The notes beneath the pieces are model-generated. The model saw only the letters and a list, made by a program, of their open reading frames with translations. It did not search any database and was not told the DNA's origin. From assembly GCA_900540545.1 (NCBI GenBank), contig UQGJ01000045.1, forward strand, positions 1-20,239: 20,239 nt of DNA. The letters are read 5' to 3'. Every line of letters begins with the position of its first letter. The stretch's first letter is position 1. Shown here one piece after another: positions 13,176-20,239 of this stretch. The DNA is from an uncultured Eubacteriales bacterium (GTDB taxonomy: Bacteria > Bacillota > Clostridia > Oscillospirales > Oscillospiraceae). A program made the translations under genes and the position numbers.

Positions 13176-14062
13176 TTGGAAGAGCCCCCCTTCTTCACTT
13201 GCTCAAAGAAGTCCAGGAGCAGGGTCAGATCCTCGTCGTTGTAGAACTCAAACTCCAGCTTGCCCTTTTTGGGGCCCATGTGGATGGAGACCTTGCGGCC
13301 GAACCACTGGGACATCTCCTTGGCGGCGGCATCCCGGTACATCTTCATGGGGTCCACCGGCCGCTCGCCGCCGTGCTCCTCCAGCTTTTCCTCCTGCCGG
13401 GCCAGCTTTTTGGCCAGGGCTTCGGTCTGGCGGACGGAGAGGCCCTCGTTGACCACCTTTTGGGCCAGCCGCTTTTGCAGGGTGCCGTTGGGCACCACCA
13501 TCAGGGCCCGGGCGTGGCCGGCGGTGAGCTTGCCCTCCTCCAGAAGCTGTTGGATGGCGTCGGGGAGGGAGACCAGCCGCAGGGCGTTGCCCACGGCGGG
13601 GCGGGACTTGCCCACCCGCAGGGAGACCTCCTCCTGGGTCATGCCGTAGTCCTCCATAAGGACCTTGTAGCCCAGGGCTTCCTCCATGGGGTTCAAGTCC
13701 TCCCGCTGGAGGTTTTCGATGAGGCCCAGCTCCATGACCTTGCGGTCGTCGGCCTCGATGATGATGGCGGGGACCTCCTTGAGGTCGGCCAGCTTGGCGG
13801 CCCGCCAGCGCCGCTCGCCGGCGATGATCTGGTAGTAGCCGGAGGAGAGGCGGCGGACGGTGAGGGGCTGGATGATGCCGTGGATGCGGATGGACTCGGC
13901 CAAATCGGCCAAGGCCTCGTCGTCAAAGCGTTTCCGGGGCTGTTTCAGGCCAGGCTCTACCTGGGCGATGGGGAGGAGGACGGAGCCGCCCTCCTGGGTC
14001 TGGAGGGCGGCGTCGCCCAACAGAGCGCCCAGGCCCTTGCCCAGGCCGCGTTCTGATGTCAT
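13172..14062 (-). CDS. parB: Chromosome-partitioning protein ParB (Spo0J)
   Basis: A CTP-dependent DNA clamp that loads at parS and spreads, recruiting SMC and stimulating ParA. The 296-residue product starts with the conserved ParA-interacting motif (RGLGKGLGALLG). The CTPase/ParB fold has QPRKRFD and the GERRWRAAKLA motif (about residues 82-92). The helix-turn-helix reads GKSRPAVGNALRLVSLP, followed by LTAGHARAL, with the Arg and Gly typical of parS-specific ParB. The C-terminal dimerisation domain ends in LLLDFFEQVKK. The gene begins 22 bases after parA and overlaps the downstream membrane coiled-coil gene. Six parS sites lie within 3 kb on either side. Confidence 0.96.
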   Translation of the reverse strand: MTSERGLGKGLGALLGDAALQTQEGGSVLLPIAQVEPGLKQPRKRFDDEALADLAESIRIHGIIQPLTVRRLSSGYYQIIAGERRWRAAKLADLKEVPAIIIEADDRKVMELGLIENLQREDLNPMEEALGYKVLMEDYGMTQEEVSLRVGKSRPAVGNALRLVSLPDAIQQLLEEGKLTAGHARALMVVPNGTLQKRLAQKVVNEGLSVRQTEALAKKLARQEEKLEEHGGERPVDPMKMYRDAAAKEMSQWFGRKVSIHMGPKKGKLEFEFYNDEDLTLLLDFFEQVKKGGSSK

Positions 14063-14084
14063 AGAATCAAGTCCTTTCTATCTG

Positions 14085-14876
14085 TCAGGCGTGGGTCAAT
14101 GTTTCACGTGAAACATTGAAGTGGTTTTTCTCCACCAATTCCTCTGCCAGGGCCCGGTAGGCCTCGGCCCCCCGGGAGAAATTGTCGTAGGCCGTCACCG
14201 GCTTGCCGTGGCTGGGGGCCTCGGACAGGCGGACGTTCCGGGGGATGACGGAGGCGTAGACCTTGCCGGGAAAGTGGCGCTTGACCTCCTCCGCCACCTG
14301 CATGGACAGGTTGGTCCGGCCGTCGTACATGGTGAGGATGACCCCCTCCAGGTCGATGGCGGGGTTCAGGGACCGCTTAACGATGCGGATGGTGGAGAGC
14401 AGGTCAGACAGACCCTCCAGGGCGTAGTACTCGCACTGGACCGGCACCAGGACGGTGTCGGCGGCGCAGAGGGCGTTGAGGGTCAGCAGCTCCAGGGAGG
14501 GAGGGCAGTCGATGAAGATGTAGTCGTAGTCGTCGGTGACGGTGGCCAGGGCAGCCTTGAGGAGATACTCCCGCTTGTCCATGCCAATCATCTCCACGGT
14601 GGCGCCCGCCAGAGCCTTGTTGGAGGGCAGCACGTCGGCCCAGGGGGTGGAGACGATGGCCCGGCGGCACTCCGCGCCGTCGATAAGGACGTCGTAGATG
14701 GAGGGGGAGGCGGTGGACTTGTCCACGCCGAGGCCGGAGGTTGTGTTGGCCTGGGGGTCGAAGTCGCAGACCAGGACCCGGCAGCCCAGGGCTTTCAAGG
14801 CGGCGGCAAGATTGACACAGGTGGTCGTCTTGCCCACACCGCCCTTCTGATTCACGATCGCAATTGATTTTGCCAT
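14085..14876 (-). CDS. parA: Chromosome-partitioning ATPase ParA (Soj)
   Basis: A Walker-type ATPase that binds DNA as an ATP dimer and works with ParB in origin segregation and DnaA control. The 263-residue product has the deviant Walker A KGGVGKTT (residues 11-18), the CDFDPQANTTSGLG segment, the DYIFIDCPPSLELLTLNAL switch and the SVIPRNVRLSEAPSHGKPV block typical of Soj. The start at 14876 is conventional though its Shine-Dalgarno is weak (GGGTG). The last residues, FNVSRETLTHA, are encoded across parS site 3, so the DNA site fixes six codons of the protein tail. A strong promoter lies at 14919-14947. Confidence 0.96.
   Translation of the reverse strand: MAKSIAIVNQKGGVGKTTTCVNLAAALKALGCRVLVCDFDPQANTTSGLGVDKSTASPSIYDVLIDGAECRRAIVSTPWADVLPSNKALAGATVEMIGMDKREYLLKAALATVTDDYDYIFIDCPPSLELLTLNALCAADTVLVPVQCEYYALEGLSDLLSTIRIVKRSLNPAIDLEGVILTMYDGRTNLSMQVAEEVKRHFPGKVYASVIPRNVRLSEAPSHGKPVTAYDNFSRGAEAYRALAEELVEKNHFNVSRETLTHA
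14100..14115. promoter_or_regulatory. parS site 3
   Basis: Perfect 16-bp parS inside the parA coding sequence near its 3' end, translated as part of NVSRET. B. subtilis has a comparable site within spo0J, so an intragenic position is not unprecedented. Confidence 0.93.
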
Positions 14877-14918
14877 AGGGCACCCGCTCTCTATATAGGT
14901 TTTACAGTCAACTTCTCT

Positions 14919-14947
14919 ATTATAATGGGTTCCTGATGGTTTATCAA
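14919..14947 (-). promoter_or_regulatory. Promoter of parA-parB
   Basis: On the minus strand TTGATA (14942-14947) and TATAAT (14919-14924) are spaced by exactly 17 bases. The -10 box ends about 42 bases before the parA ATG. parS site 4 lies 15 bases upstream of the -35 box, so ParB loading next to the promoter could autoregulate the operon. Confidence 0.85.
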
Positions 14948-14962
14948 CTGTTTCGGGTAATT

Positions 14963-14978
14963 TGTTTCACGTGAAACA
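14963..14978. promoter_or_regulatory. parS site 4
   Basis: Perfect 16-bp parS in the noc-parA intergenic region, just upstream of the parA promoter. It is the first of three sites within 90 bases. Confidence 0.93.
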
Positions 14979-14997
14979 GTGAGTGGAGCGACAAAAA

Positions 14998-15013
14998 TGT
15001 TTCACGTGAAACA
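14998..15013. promoter_or_regulatory. parS site 5
   Basis: Perfect 16-bp parS, centred 35 bases from site 4 and 38 bases from site 6, in the noc-parA gap. Confidence 0.93.
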
Positions 15014-15021
15014 ATGGACAT

Positions 15022-15060
15022 AAAAACGCCCTGAATGTTTCACGTGAAACATTCAGGGCG
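15022..15060 (-). terminator. parS site 6 embedded in the noc terminator
   Basis: Positions 15027-15060 form a perfect 34-bp palindrome: the 16-bp parS at 15036-15051 extended on each side by CGCCCTGAA/TTCAGGGCG. On the minus strand, directly after the palindrome, come five Ts (15022-15026). This is an intrinsic-terminator layout 11 bases past the noc-like stop codon. One sequence therefore appears to serve as both a ParB loading site and a transcription terminator. Confidence 0.85.
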
Positions 15061-15071
15061 GAGGGGGGAGG

Positions 15072-15872
15072 TCAGCCGCACTTGGGGATGCGGATGGTCA
15101 GGAGGATGGAGTCCTCGGTCTCCTGGCGGGCACAGTCCGCGTTCACGCCCGCCGTTTTCATCATGTTGAGGCCCCGGGTGACGGTGTTGAGGAAGAAGCG
15201 CACGTCCTTGATAAGGAAGGTGGGCTTCCGCTTCTGGGGCTTGGGGGCCAGGAGGGAGTCGATATAGGCTTCGGACTTTGCCACGGTCAGGTGGTTGGCG
15301 ATAATGTGCTGGAGGGCGGCGCGCTGGGCCTCCTGGCCCTCCAGGCGGAGCAGGGACCGGGCGTGGCGCTCGGTGAGGCCGTTTTCCCGCAGGAGGGCCA
15401 GGCACTCCGGCGAGAGGCGGAGGAGCCGCAGCTTGTTGGCGACGGCGGACTGGGACTTGCCGATGCGGCGGGCGGCCTCTTCCTGGGAGAGGTGGTAGGT
15501 ACGGATGAGCTTGTCCAGGGCCAGCGCCTCCTCCAGAAAGTCCAGGTCCCGGCGCTGGAGGTTCTCCACCAGGGCCAGCAGGGAGGAGGCCTCGTTGTCC
15601 ACGTCCACCAGGATACAGGGGACCTCGGTGAGACCCGCCAGCTTGGCGGCCCGGAGGCGGCGCTCCCCGGAGACCAGCTCGTAGGAGCCGGACACCTTGC
15701 GGACGGACAGGGGCTGGAGGATGCCGTGCTCCCGGATGCTGTCGGCCAGCTCGGCCAAGCCCTCCTGGGAAAAGAGGGTGCGGGGCTGGTTGGGATTGGG
15801 GCGCAGGGAGGATGGAGAGAGGTAGACCACCTTGCCCGTCTCGAAAAGGCCCTTTCGTTTTAACAGCTGCAC
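15072..15872 (-). CDS. noc: Nucleoid occlusion protein Noc-like (ParB family)
   Basis: A ParB-family CTPase; Noc binds DNA and the membrane to block division over the nucleoid. The 266-residue product has NPNQPRTLF, the CTPase motif GERRLRAAKLA, a helix-turn-helix and a Noc-type C-terminus (NTVTRGLNMMKTAGV then LLTIRIPK). The residues that distinguish Noc from ParB are Noc-like: Gln in GKSQS, Lys in ANKLR and Arg in TERHAR. I prefer the GTG at 15872 because AAAGGGGG precedes it by 8 bases; it gives an amphipathic N-terminus MQLLKRKGLFETGK suited to membrane targeting. An ATG at 15902 is in frame but lacks a Shine-Dalgarno. The gene precedes parA and ends in a parS-containing terminator. Confidence 0.87.
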   Translation of the reverse strand: MQLLKRKGLFETGKVVYLSPSSLRPNPNQPRTLFSQEGLAELADSIREHGILQPLSVRKVSGSYELVSGERRLRAAKLAGLTEVPCILVDVDNEASSLLALVENLQRRDLDFLEEALALDKLIRTYHLSQEEAARRIGKSQSAVANKLRLLRLSPECLALLRENGLTERHARSLLRLEGQEAQRAALQHIIANHLTVAKSEAYIDSLLAPKPQKRKPTFLIKDVRFFLNTVTRGLNMMKTAGVNADCARQETEDSILLTIRIPKCG

Positions 15873-15902
15873 AGGCTTGTCCCCCTTTGTGTTGATACCC
15901 AT

Positions 15903-16047
15903 ATATTACCATATATTGGAGAAAAGGGCGTCGAAGCGTGGGGGGTGGGAAATATTTTTTCCATTTCCTTACATAGAAAATTGATAATTGACAATGGAGA
16001 ATGGATCATTCGCCTGCGGGCGGGACGGGGGGCGGGGACGGAGAGAT
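15903..16047. other. AT-rich intergenic region upstream of the noc-like gene
   Basis: This gap separates the noc-like gene from the ABC permease. It is clearly more AT-rich than its surroundings (for example AATATTTTTTCC at 15951-15962) and contains short TTGA-type repetition (AATTGATAATTGACAATGGA, about 15978-15997). It presumably holds the noc promoter, but I see no hexamer pair good enough to name. No ORF is supported. Confidence 0.4.
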
Positions 16048-16088
16048 ACGGATTGCCGCGCCAGTCTGCGGCCTGGCTCGCAATGACA
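16048..16088 (-). repeat. REP-like hairpin repeat, copy C
   Basis: Same family as 3872-3913 and 6266-6306 but in the opposite orientation, beginning 7 bases past the stop codon of the ABC permease. The inner arms read GCCAG/CTGGC, different from copy B but still paired, inside the ATTGC/GCAAT outer arms. Confidence 0.8.
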
Positions 16089-16095
16089 TGGGGGG

Positions 16096-19000
16096 CTACT
16101 CTACGGTTTTGAGGGATTCCACCATGTCGATTTTTTTCAGCTTGCGGCCGGCCAGGAGGTTGACGGCCACCGAGAAGAGGATGGTCAGGACCACGGCGTA
16201 GAGGTAGCTGGCGGGCTGGGCGGTGCGGCCGAACATCAGCATGTCGATCTCCACGGTGAGGACCAGCCACTGGTGCAGGTATTTGCCCATGACCAGGCCC
16301 GCCAGGACGCCGAACACCGTCAGGACCGCGTTTTCCCGGAACACGTAGGCCGACAGCTCCCGGTCGTAGAAGCCCAGGACCCGGAGGGTGGCAAGCTCCC
16401 GGAGGCGCTCGGTGATATTGATATTGGTGAGGTTGAAGAGGACCACGAAGGCCAGGGCGGCGGCGGAGCAGATGACCAGGACCACGGCGTAGTCCACCGC
16501 CTCCATGCTGTGCTGGAAGGTCTGGCGGGTATCGGTGATGCGGGAGACGGAGGTGACGCCGGACAGGGGGAGCAGGTCCGCGGCCACGGCGTCGCAGGTC
16601 TCCCGGGTATCCTCGGTATAGCGGGCCAGGTAGAGGTTGGGCTGGGGGGCCTCCCCGTAGAGGGCCTCGTAGGCGGTGGGGGAGAGGTAGACGTAGTGGA
16701 AGATGTAGTTCTCGGCGATGCCGGTGATGGGGACGCTGACCCGCCGGTCCCCGGACAGGGTGATGGAATCCCCCACCCCCACGCCCAGGAGGGAGGATAG
16801 CTTTTCCGTGATGACGGCGCCCTGGTCCGGGAGGGGGACGGGCTGGCCGTCCAGGCGGTGGCGGAGGTGGACATAGTCGGGGAAGTGGGCGGGGTCGGTG
16901 GCGGTGAAGCGGTAGCCGTCCACGCTGCGGCTGCCGCTCTCCAAAGTCAGGGAGGTGAGGGAGGCGGTCATGTAGGACTCCACCAGGGGGGAGCGGTCCA
17001 GGGCGCGGGTCAGTTCCAGGGCCTCGTCGGGGGTGAAGTCGTCCACCAGGCCGATCTGGGCGGTGTAGGTGTACAGCTCGTCGTACTGCTTGGGCATGAT
17101 GCTGAAGATGGAGTCCCGGAGGCCGAAGCCGGTGACGATGAGGGCGGTACAGCCGCCGATGCCCACCACCGTCATAAAGAATCGCTTTTTATACCGCAGC
17201 AGGTTGCGGACCGTGACCTTGTGGGTGAAGCTCAGGCGCCGCCACACCGGGCCGATGCGCTCCAGGAGGACCCGCTTGCCGGTCTTGGGGGCCTTGGGGC
17301 GCATGAGCTGGGCGGGGACGGCGGTGAGGGCCCCCAGGCAGGTGAGGAGGGCGGCGCCGGTGACGGTGGCCACGGCGGCCCCCACGGAGGCCAGGGAGAT
17401 GGCGGGGGAGAAGGGGATGATGAGGTCCCCCAGGGTGTACAGGATGCCCCAGGCGTTGTAGATGACCCAGGGGATGAGGGTACAGCCCAGGGCCAGCCCC
17501 GCCAGGCCGCCCAGGAGGCTGGCCCAGAGACCGTAGCCCACGTATTTGACGGCGATGGCGGCCCGGCCGTAGCCCAGGGCCTTCAACCCGCCGATTTGGA
17601 CCCGCTGTTCCTCCACCATGCGGGTCATGGTGGTGAGGCAGACCAGGGCGGCCACCAGGAAGAAAATCAGGGGGAAGAGGTCGGCCAGATTGCCCATGCG
17701 CTGGGCGTCCTGCTGGAAGGCCACGTAGCCCATGTTGGTCTCCCGGCCCAGGACGTACCACTTGCAGTCTTCGATGTCCGCGATTTTCCGGCGGGCGTCG
17801 TTCAGCTCCCGGCGGGCGTCGGACAGCTTGTCGTCGGCCTCGGCCTTGGCGTCCTCATACTCCTGGAGGCCGTCGGCGTAGTCGCGCTCGCCGTCCTGGA
17901 GCTTTTTCAGGGCGTCGGCCAGGGTTTGGAGGCCGTCGGCCGACTCGGTCTCCAGGGTGGCCTTGGCGTCGGCCAGGTCGGTCAGGCCCTGGCGGTAGTC
18001 GGCCCAGCCGTCGTCCAGCTTCAGCCGGGCGGAGAGCAGGGAGACCTCCCCGGCGCGGAGGCCGGTCAGGGCGTCGTCCAGCTGCTGTCTGGCGTCGGCC
18101 AGCTCTGCGTCGGCGTCGGCCAGGGTCTGGCGGGCATCGTCCAATTGGGCCCAGCCGTCGTCCAGCTCGTCCCCGCCGGAGCGCAGCTCGGCCCAGCCGT
18201 CGTCCAGCTCCCGGCGGGCGTCGGTGAGCTGGGCGTAGGCGTCCTGGGACTCCTTGACCCCGTCCAGGAACTCCTTTTTGGATTTGGACAGCTTTTCCCG
18301 GCCCTCCTGGTACTCCATCTCGCCCCAGTTGAGGCTGTTGGCGGCGGAGTCCAGGGCGGCCTGCCCCTTGGCGAGCTCATCCTGTGCTTGTGCCAGAACG
18401 GCGCCGGAGGCCCCCAGCCCGGTGAGGTATGCGGTGACGGTATTTTGGGGCGCGGTTTGAAACATGCCTGCGAGGGCATCGGCATCGGCTGGAAGGGCCG
18501 CCAAAATCTGATCCAGTTCCGCAGGGTCCTGGCCAGCAGCGGCGGCCATGTCCCGCTGGGCGGCCAGCAACGCCCGCAGAGGGGCAACATGGGAGTCGAA
18601 AAAGGTTTGCAGGGAACCCGTGGCTGCCAATTCGGTGCCCATGGCCTGGGCCAGCAGAGCGGCCATGACTTGTGGGTCGGGGTCTGCCAGGCCATCAGCG
18701 GCCAAGCCCTGCTGGAGGGTCTGATACTGGGTGGAGAGCTGGGCTAGGACGGCGCTTTGAGCGGAGAGCTGGTCCAGGCCGGCGCTGTACTGCTGGCGGC
18801 CCTCGAAGAGCTGGTCCAGGGCCTTTTGCAGCTCCTGCTCCCCCTCCTGGAGCTGGCGGCCCCCCTCCTGGAGGGTGGTCAGGCCCGCGGTGTACTGCAT
18901 CAGGCCGTCGTGGTACTCGGCCTCGCCGTCCTCCAGCTGGGTGACGGCGTCGTTGTACTCCACCGTCTTGGAGACCAGCTCGCCGTAGGCGTTATTGTAG

Positions 19001-20121
19001 TCGGCGCGGCCTGACTCGAAGTCCTCCACGCCCTGGCGGTAGTCCGCCAGGCCGTCCAGGTAGTCGGTCCAGCCGTCGGACAGCTCTTTTTGGCCGTCGG
19101 CATAGTCGGCCTCGCCGTCCTGGAGCTTTTGCAGGGCGTCGGGCAGGTCCACGGTCTCGGCGGTCTCAATTTTTTCCTGGGCGTCGGCAATCTCCCGGTG
19201 GTAGGTGGCCCAGCCGTCATAGTAATCCCGCCAGCCGTCGTCCAGCTCCTTCCGGGCGTCGGCCAGCTCCTGGGCGGCGTCGGATAGCTTCTCGTCGGCC
19301 TCGGCCTCGGCGTCGTCGTACTCGGCCTGGGCGTCATTGAGCTTGTCCATGGCCTCGCCCACGATCTCGTCGTGGCGGAGGGAGGCCCGGTCGTCGCCGA
19401 TGGGGTCCAGGCGGTCCAGGAGGGCGTCCATGTGGTCGGTGTAGGCGTCGCCGTAGCAGAGCAGGTTCTCTGTTCCGTCGGCCAGGAGGTAGGCGTCGGT
19501 ATAGGCGTCCATGTCGAAGGCGGCGGCGGGGAGGAGGACGAAGGCGGAGACCCGGCCCGAGCCCAGGGAGGAGGAGCCGCGCTCGATGGAGATATAGAGG
19601 GGGCTGTCGGCGGCGCCCACGATGGTATAGGAGGGGCGGGTGAGGGCGTTTTCGTAGGTCCCGGCGCCGGTGTCCAGGGGGAGGGAGTCCCCCAAGGAGA
19701 GGCCCAGGGCGGTGAGGAGGGCGGGCTCCACCAGACATTCCCGGTCGTTTTCCGGCAGGCGGCCGGAGACCAGGCGGGGGAGGTTCACCCCGTCGGTGAG
19801 GGAGAGGACCTTGACGATTTGGTCGGCGTCCGCGCCGTGGACGATGGCGTCGGCGGTGTAGGCCCCCTCGGCGTGGGAGACCCCCGGCTGGGCGGAAAGG
19901 AAGGCGATGTCGTCGTCGGTGAGGCCCAGGGTGGATAGGATGTGGACGTCCATCAGGCGCTGGGCGTCGAAGTAGGCGTCGGCGGAGACCTCCATGTCCG
20001 GGGCCGTGGTGCGCAGGCCCGCCAGGAAGGCCACCGCCAGGGCGGAGAGCAGGAACAGGGAGAGGAACCGCCCGAAGGTGCGGCGGATCTCCCGGAGGGC
20101 GTCGGTGAGGATGCGGGGCAT
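16096..20121 (-). CDS. FtsX/MacB-type ABC transporter permease with giant coiled-coil ectodomain
   Basis: A 1341-residue membrane protein. One transmembrane helix (about 18-37) leads to a MacB-like extracytoplasmic domain. Residues ~257-784 are a long helical region built from imperfect LDDGWxDYxxGLxDLxDA-like repeats, interrupted at about 454-567 by a non-repetitive Ala/Gln-rich segment. A first FtsX domain with several helices (about 805-935, including EEQRVQIGGLKALGYGR) follows. Then come another helix near 984-1005, a second soluble domain, and a second FtsX domain (about 1207-1335, ending AGRKLKKIDMVESLKTVE). The start at 20121 has AGGAGGTGA. No ATP-binding subunit is in the window; it is probably encoded upstream beyond 20239. 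Function may be mechanotransmission or export; the substrate is unknown. The TAG stop is followed by a hairpin repeat. Confidence 0.9.
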   Translation of the reverse strand: MPRILTDALREIRRTFGRFLSLFLLSALAVAFLAGLRTTAPDMEVSADAYFDAQRLMDVHILSTLGLTDDDIAFLSAQPGVSHAEGAYTADAIVHGADADQIVKVLSLTDGVNLPRLVSGRLPENDRECLVEPALLTALGLSLGDSLPLDTGAGTYENALTRPSYTIVGAADSPLYISIERGSSSLGSGRVSAFVLLPAAAFDMDAYTDAYLLADGTENLLCYGDAYTDHMDALLDRLDPIGDDRASLRHDEIVGEAMDKLNDAQAEYDDAEAEADEKLSDAAQELADARKELDDGWRDYYDGWATYHREIADAQEKIETAETVDLPDALQKLQDGEADYADGQKELSDGWTDYLDGLADYRQGVEDFESGRADYNNAYGELVSKTVEYNDAVTQLEDGEAEYHDGLMQYTAGLTTLQEGGRQLQEGEQELQKALDQLFEGRQQYSAGLDQLSAQSAVLAQLSTQYQTLQQGLAADGLADPDPQVMAALLAQAMGTELAATGSLQTFFDSHVAPLRALLAAQRDMAAAAGQDPAELDQILAALPADADALAGMFQTAPQNTVTAYLTGLGASGAVLAQAQDELAKGQAALDSAANSLNWGEMEYQEGREKLSKSKKEFLDGVKESQDAYAQLTDARRELDDGWAELRSGGDELDDGWAQLDDARQTLADADAELADARQQLDDALTGLRAGEVSLLSARLKLDDGWADYRQGLTDLADAKATLETESADGLQTLADALKKLQDGERDYADGLQEYEDAKAEADDKLSDARRELNDARRKIADIEDCKWYVLGRETNMGYVAFQQDAQRMGNLADLFPLIFFLVAALVCLTTMTRMVEEQRVQIGGLKALGYGRAAIAVKYVGYGLWASLLGGLAGLALGCTLIPWVIYNAWGILYTLGDLIIPFSPAISLASVGAAVATVTGAALLTCLGALTAVPAQLMRPKAPKTGKRVLLERIGPVWRRLSFTHKVTVRNLLRYKKRFFMTVVGIGGCTALIVTGFGLRDSIFSIMPKQYDELYTYTAQIGLVDDFTPDEALELTRALDRSPLVESYMTASLTSLTLESGSRSVDGYRFTATDPAHFPDYVHLRHRLDGQPVPLPDQGAVITEKLSSLLGVGVGDSITLSGDRRVSVPITGIAENYIFHYVYLSPTAYEALYGEAPQPNLYLARYTEDTRETCDAVAADLLPLSGVTSVSRITDTRQTFQHSMEAVDYAVVLVICSAAALAFVVLFNLTNINITERLRELATLRVLGFYDRELSAYVFRENAVLTVFGVLAGLVMGKYLHQWLVLTVEIDMLMFGRTAQPASYLYAVVLTILFSVAVNLLAGRKLKKIDMVESLKTVE

Positions 20122-20192
20122 GGGGGTTCACCTCCTTGGGGGAAAAAATGGCAGGGGGCTCTGCCGGGGCTTGCGCTCCCGCGTGGGGGAGG

Positions 20193-20237
20193 CCCTCCGG
20201 GGGGTCCCCTTTCTTCTCGAAGAAAGGGGACGGAAAG
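20193..20237. repeat. Right copy of 45-bp repeat (inverted relative to left edge)
   Basis: Exact reverse complement of 1-45, including the 28-base hairpin (20204-20231). It lies 70-115 bases upstream of the ABC permease start, so it could act as a terminator for a gene beyond the window. Confidence 0.8.
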
Positions 20238-20239
20238 AA

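Noticed and set aside
14877..15071. Origin of replication in the noc-parA gap
   Set aside because: The gap holds three parS sites and a promoter, but I see no DnaA-box cluster, no AT-rich unwinding region of the usual kind, and no dnaA or dnaN gene.
15040..15912. Alternative minus-strand frame of 290 codons overlapping the noc-like gene
   Set aside because: It is Pro/Gly/Arg-rich without any motif, whereas the other frame has complete ParB/Noc motifs.
16858..18747. Long plus-strand open frame of 629 codons opposite the ABC permease
   Set aside because: It is the antisense shadow of the repetitive coiled-coil region; its Gly/Val/Gln-rich repeats mirror the LDDGW repeats on the other strand.
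1..20239. Composite transposon or genomic island bounded by the 45-bp inverted repeats
   Set aside because: The interior consists of core housekeeping genes with uniform strand and composition, and no transposase or integrase is present.

Overview
This window looks like chromosomal DNA from a high-GC Gram-positive anaerobe of the Clostridia, most likely an Oscillospiraceae relative (Flavonifractor/Oscillibacter-like). That placement is an inference from the GC-rich coding, the SLH-domain surface proteins, a Noc/ParA/ParB set with Firmicutes-type parS sites, a T-box leader and the dispersed hairpin repeats. Every gene I can support lies on the minus strand, so transcription runs from high to low coordinates. 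This would fit a replication fork travelling the same way from an origin beyond the right edge, but no origin or DnaA-box cluster is visible here.

Layout in transcription order. (1) 20121-16096: one very large FtsX/MacB-type ABC permease with a long repetitive coiled-coil ectodomain. (2) 15872-11269: the chromosome-segregation block, noc-like gene, parA, parB, a membrane coiled-coil gene coupled to parB, then serS. Six perfect copies of a 16-bp parS lie between 11.2 and 15.1 kb. One forms the stem of the noc terminator, one encodes part of the ParA C-terminus, and one contains the start codon of the next gene. (3) 11244-7930: an SLH/WG-repeat surface protein, mscL, a small three-helix membrane protein and rsmG. 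(4) 7735-6542: minD and a methylglyoxal-synthase-like gene, behind a near-consensus promoter. (5) 6208-79: a T-box leader, then hisS, an HD-domain gene, an SLH/parvulin foldase and aspS, closed by a terminator. The T-box appears to read tRNA-Asp rather than tRNA-His, which makes sense if the whole hisS-to-aspS run is one operon.

The most unusual observation is in the non-coding DNA. Downstream of both aspS and the mgsA-like gene sits the same ~165-170 nt structured element. It is made of about five consecutive hairpins, several with compensatory base changes between the two copies. Beyond each element lies a second copy of the last ~19 codons of that same gene, including the stop codon. In both cases the duplicate encodes exactly the same amino acids and differs only at synonymous positions (9 codons in aspS, 4 in mgsA). 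The original-looking terminator of aspS follows the distal copy. This suggests an element that inserts inside gene 3' ends and leaves the protein sequence restored by a recoded tail. I know of no described family with this behaviour, but I could not search for one.

Other dispersed repeats are a ~41-bp hairpin at three gene 3' ends (one supplies the last 13 codons of the HD gene), a GC-rich hairpin present twice, and a 45-bp sequence present in inverted orientation at the two ends of the window.
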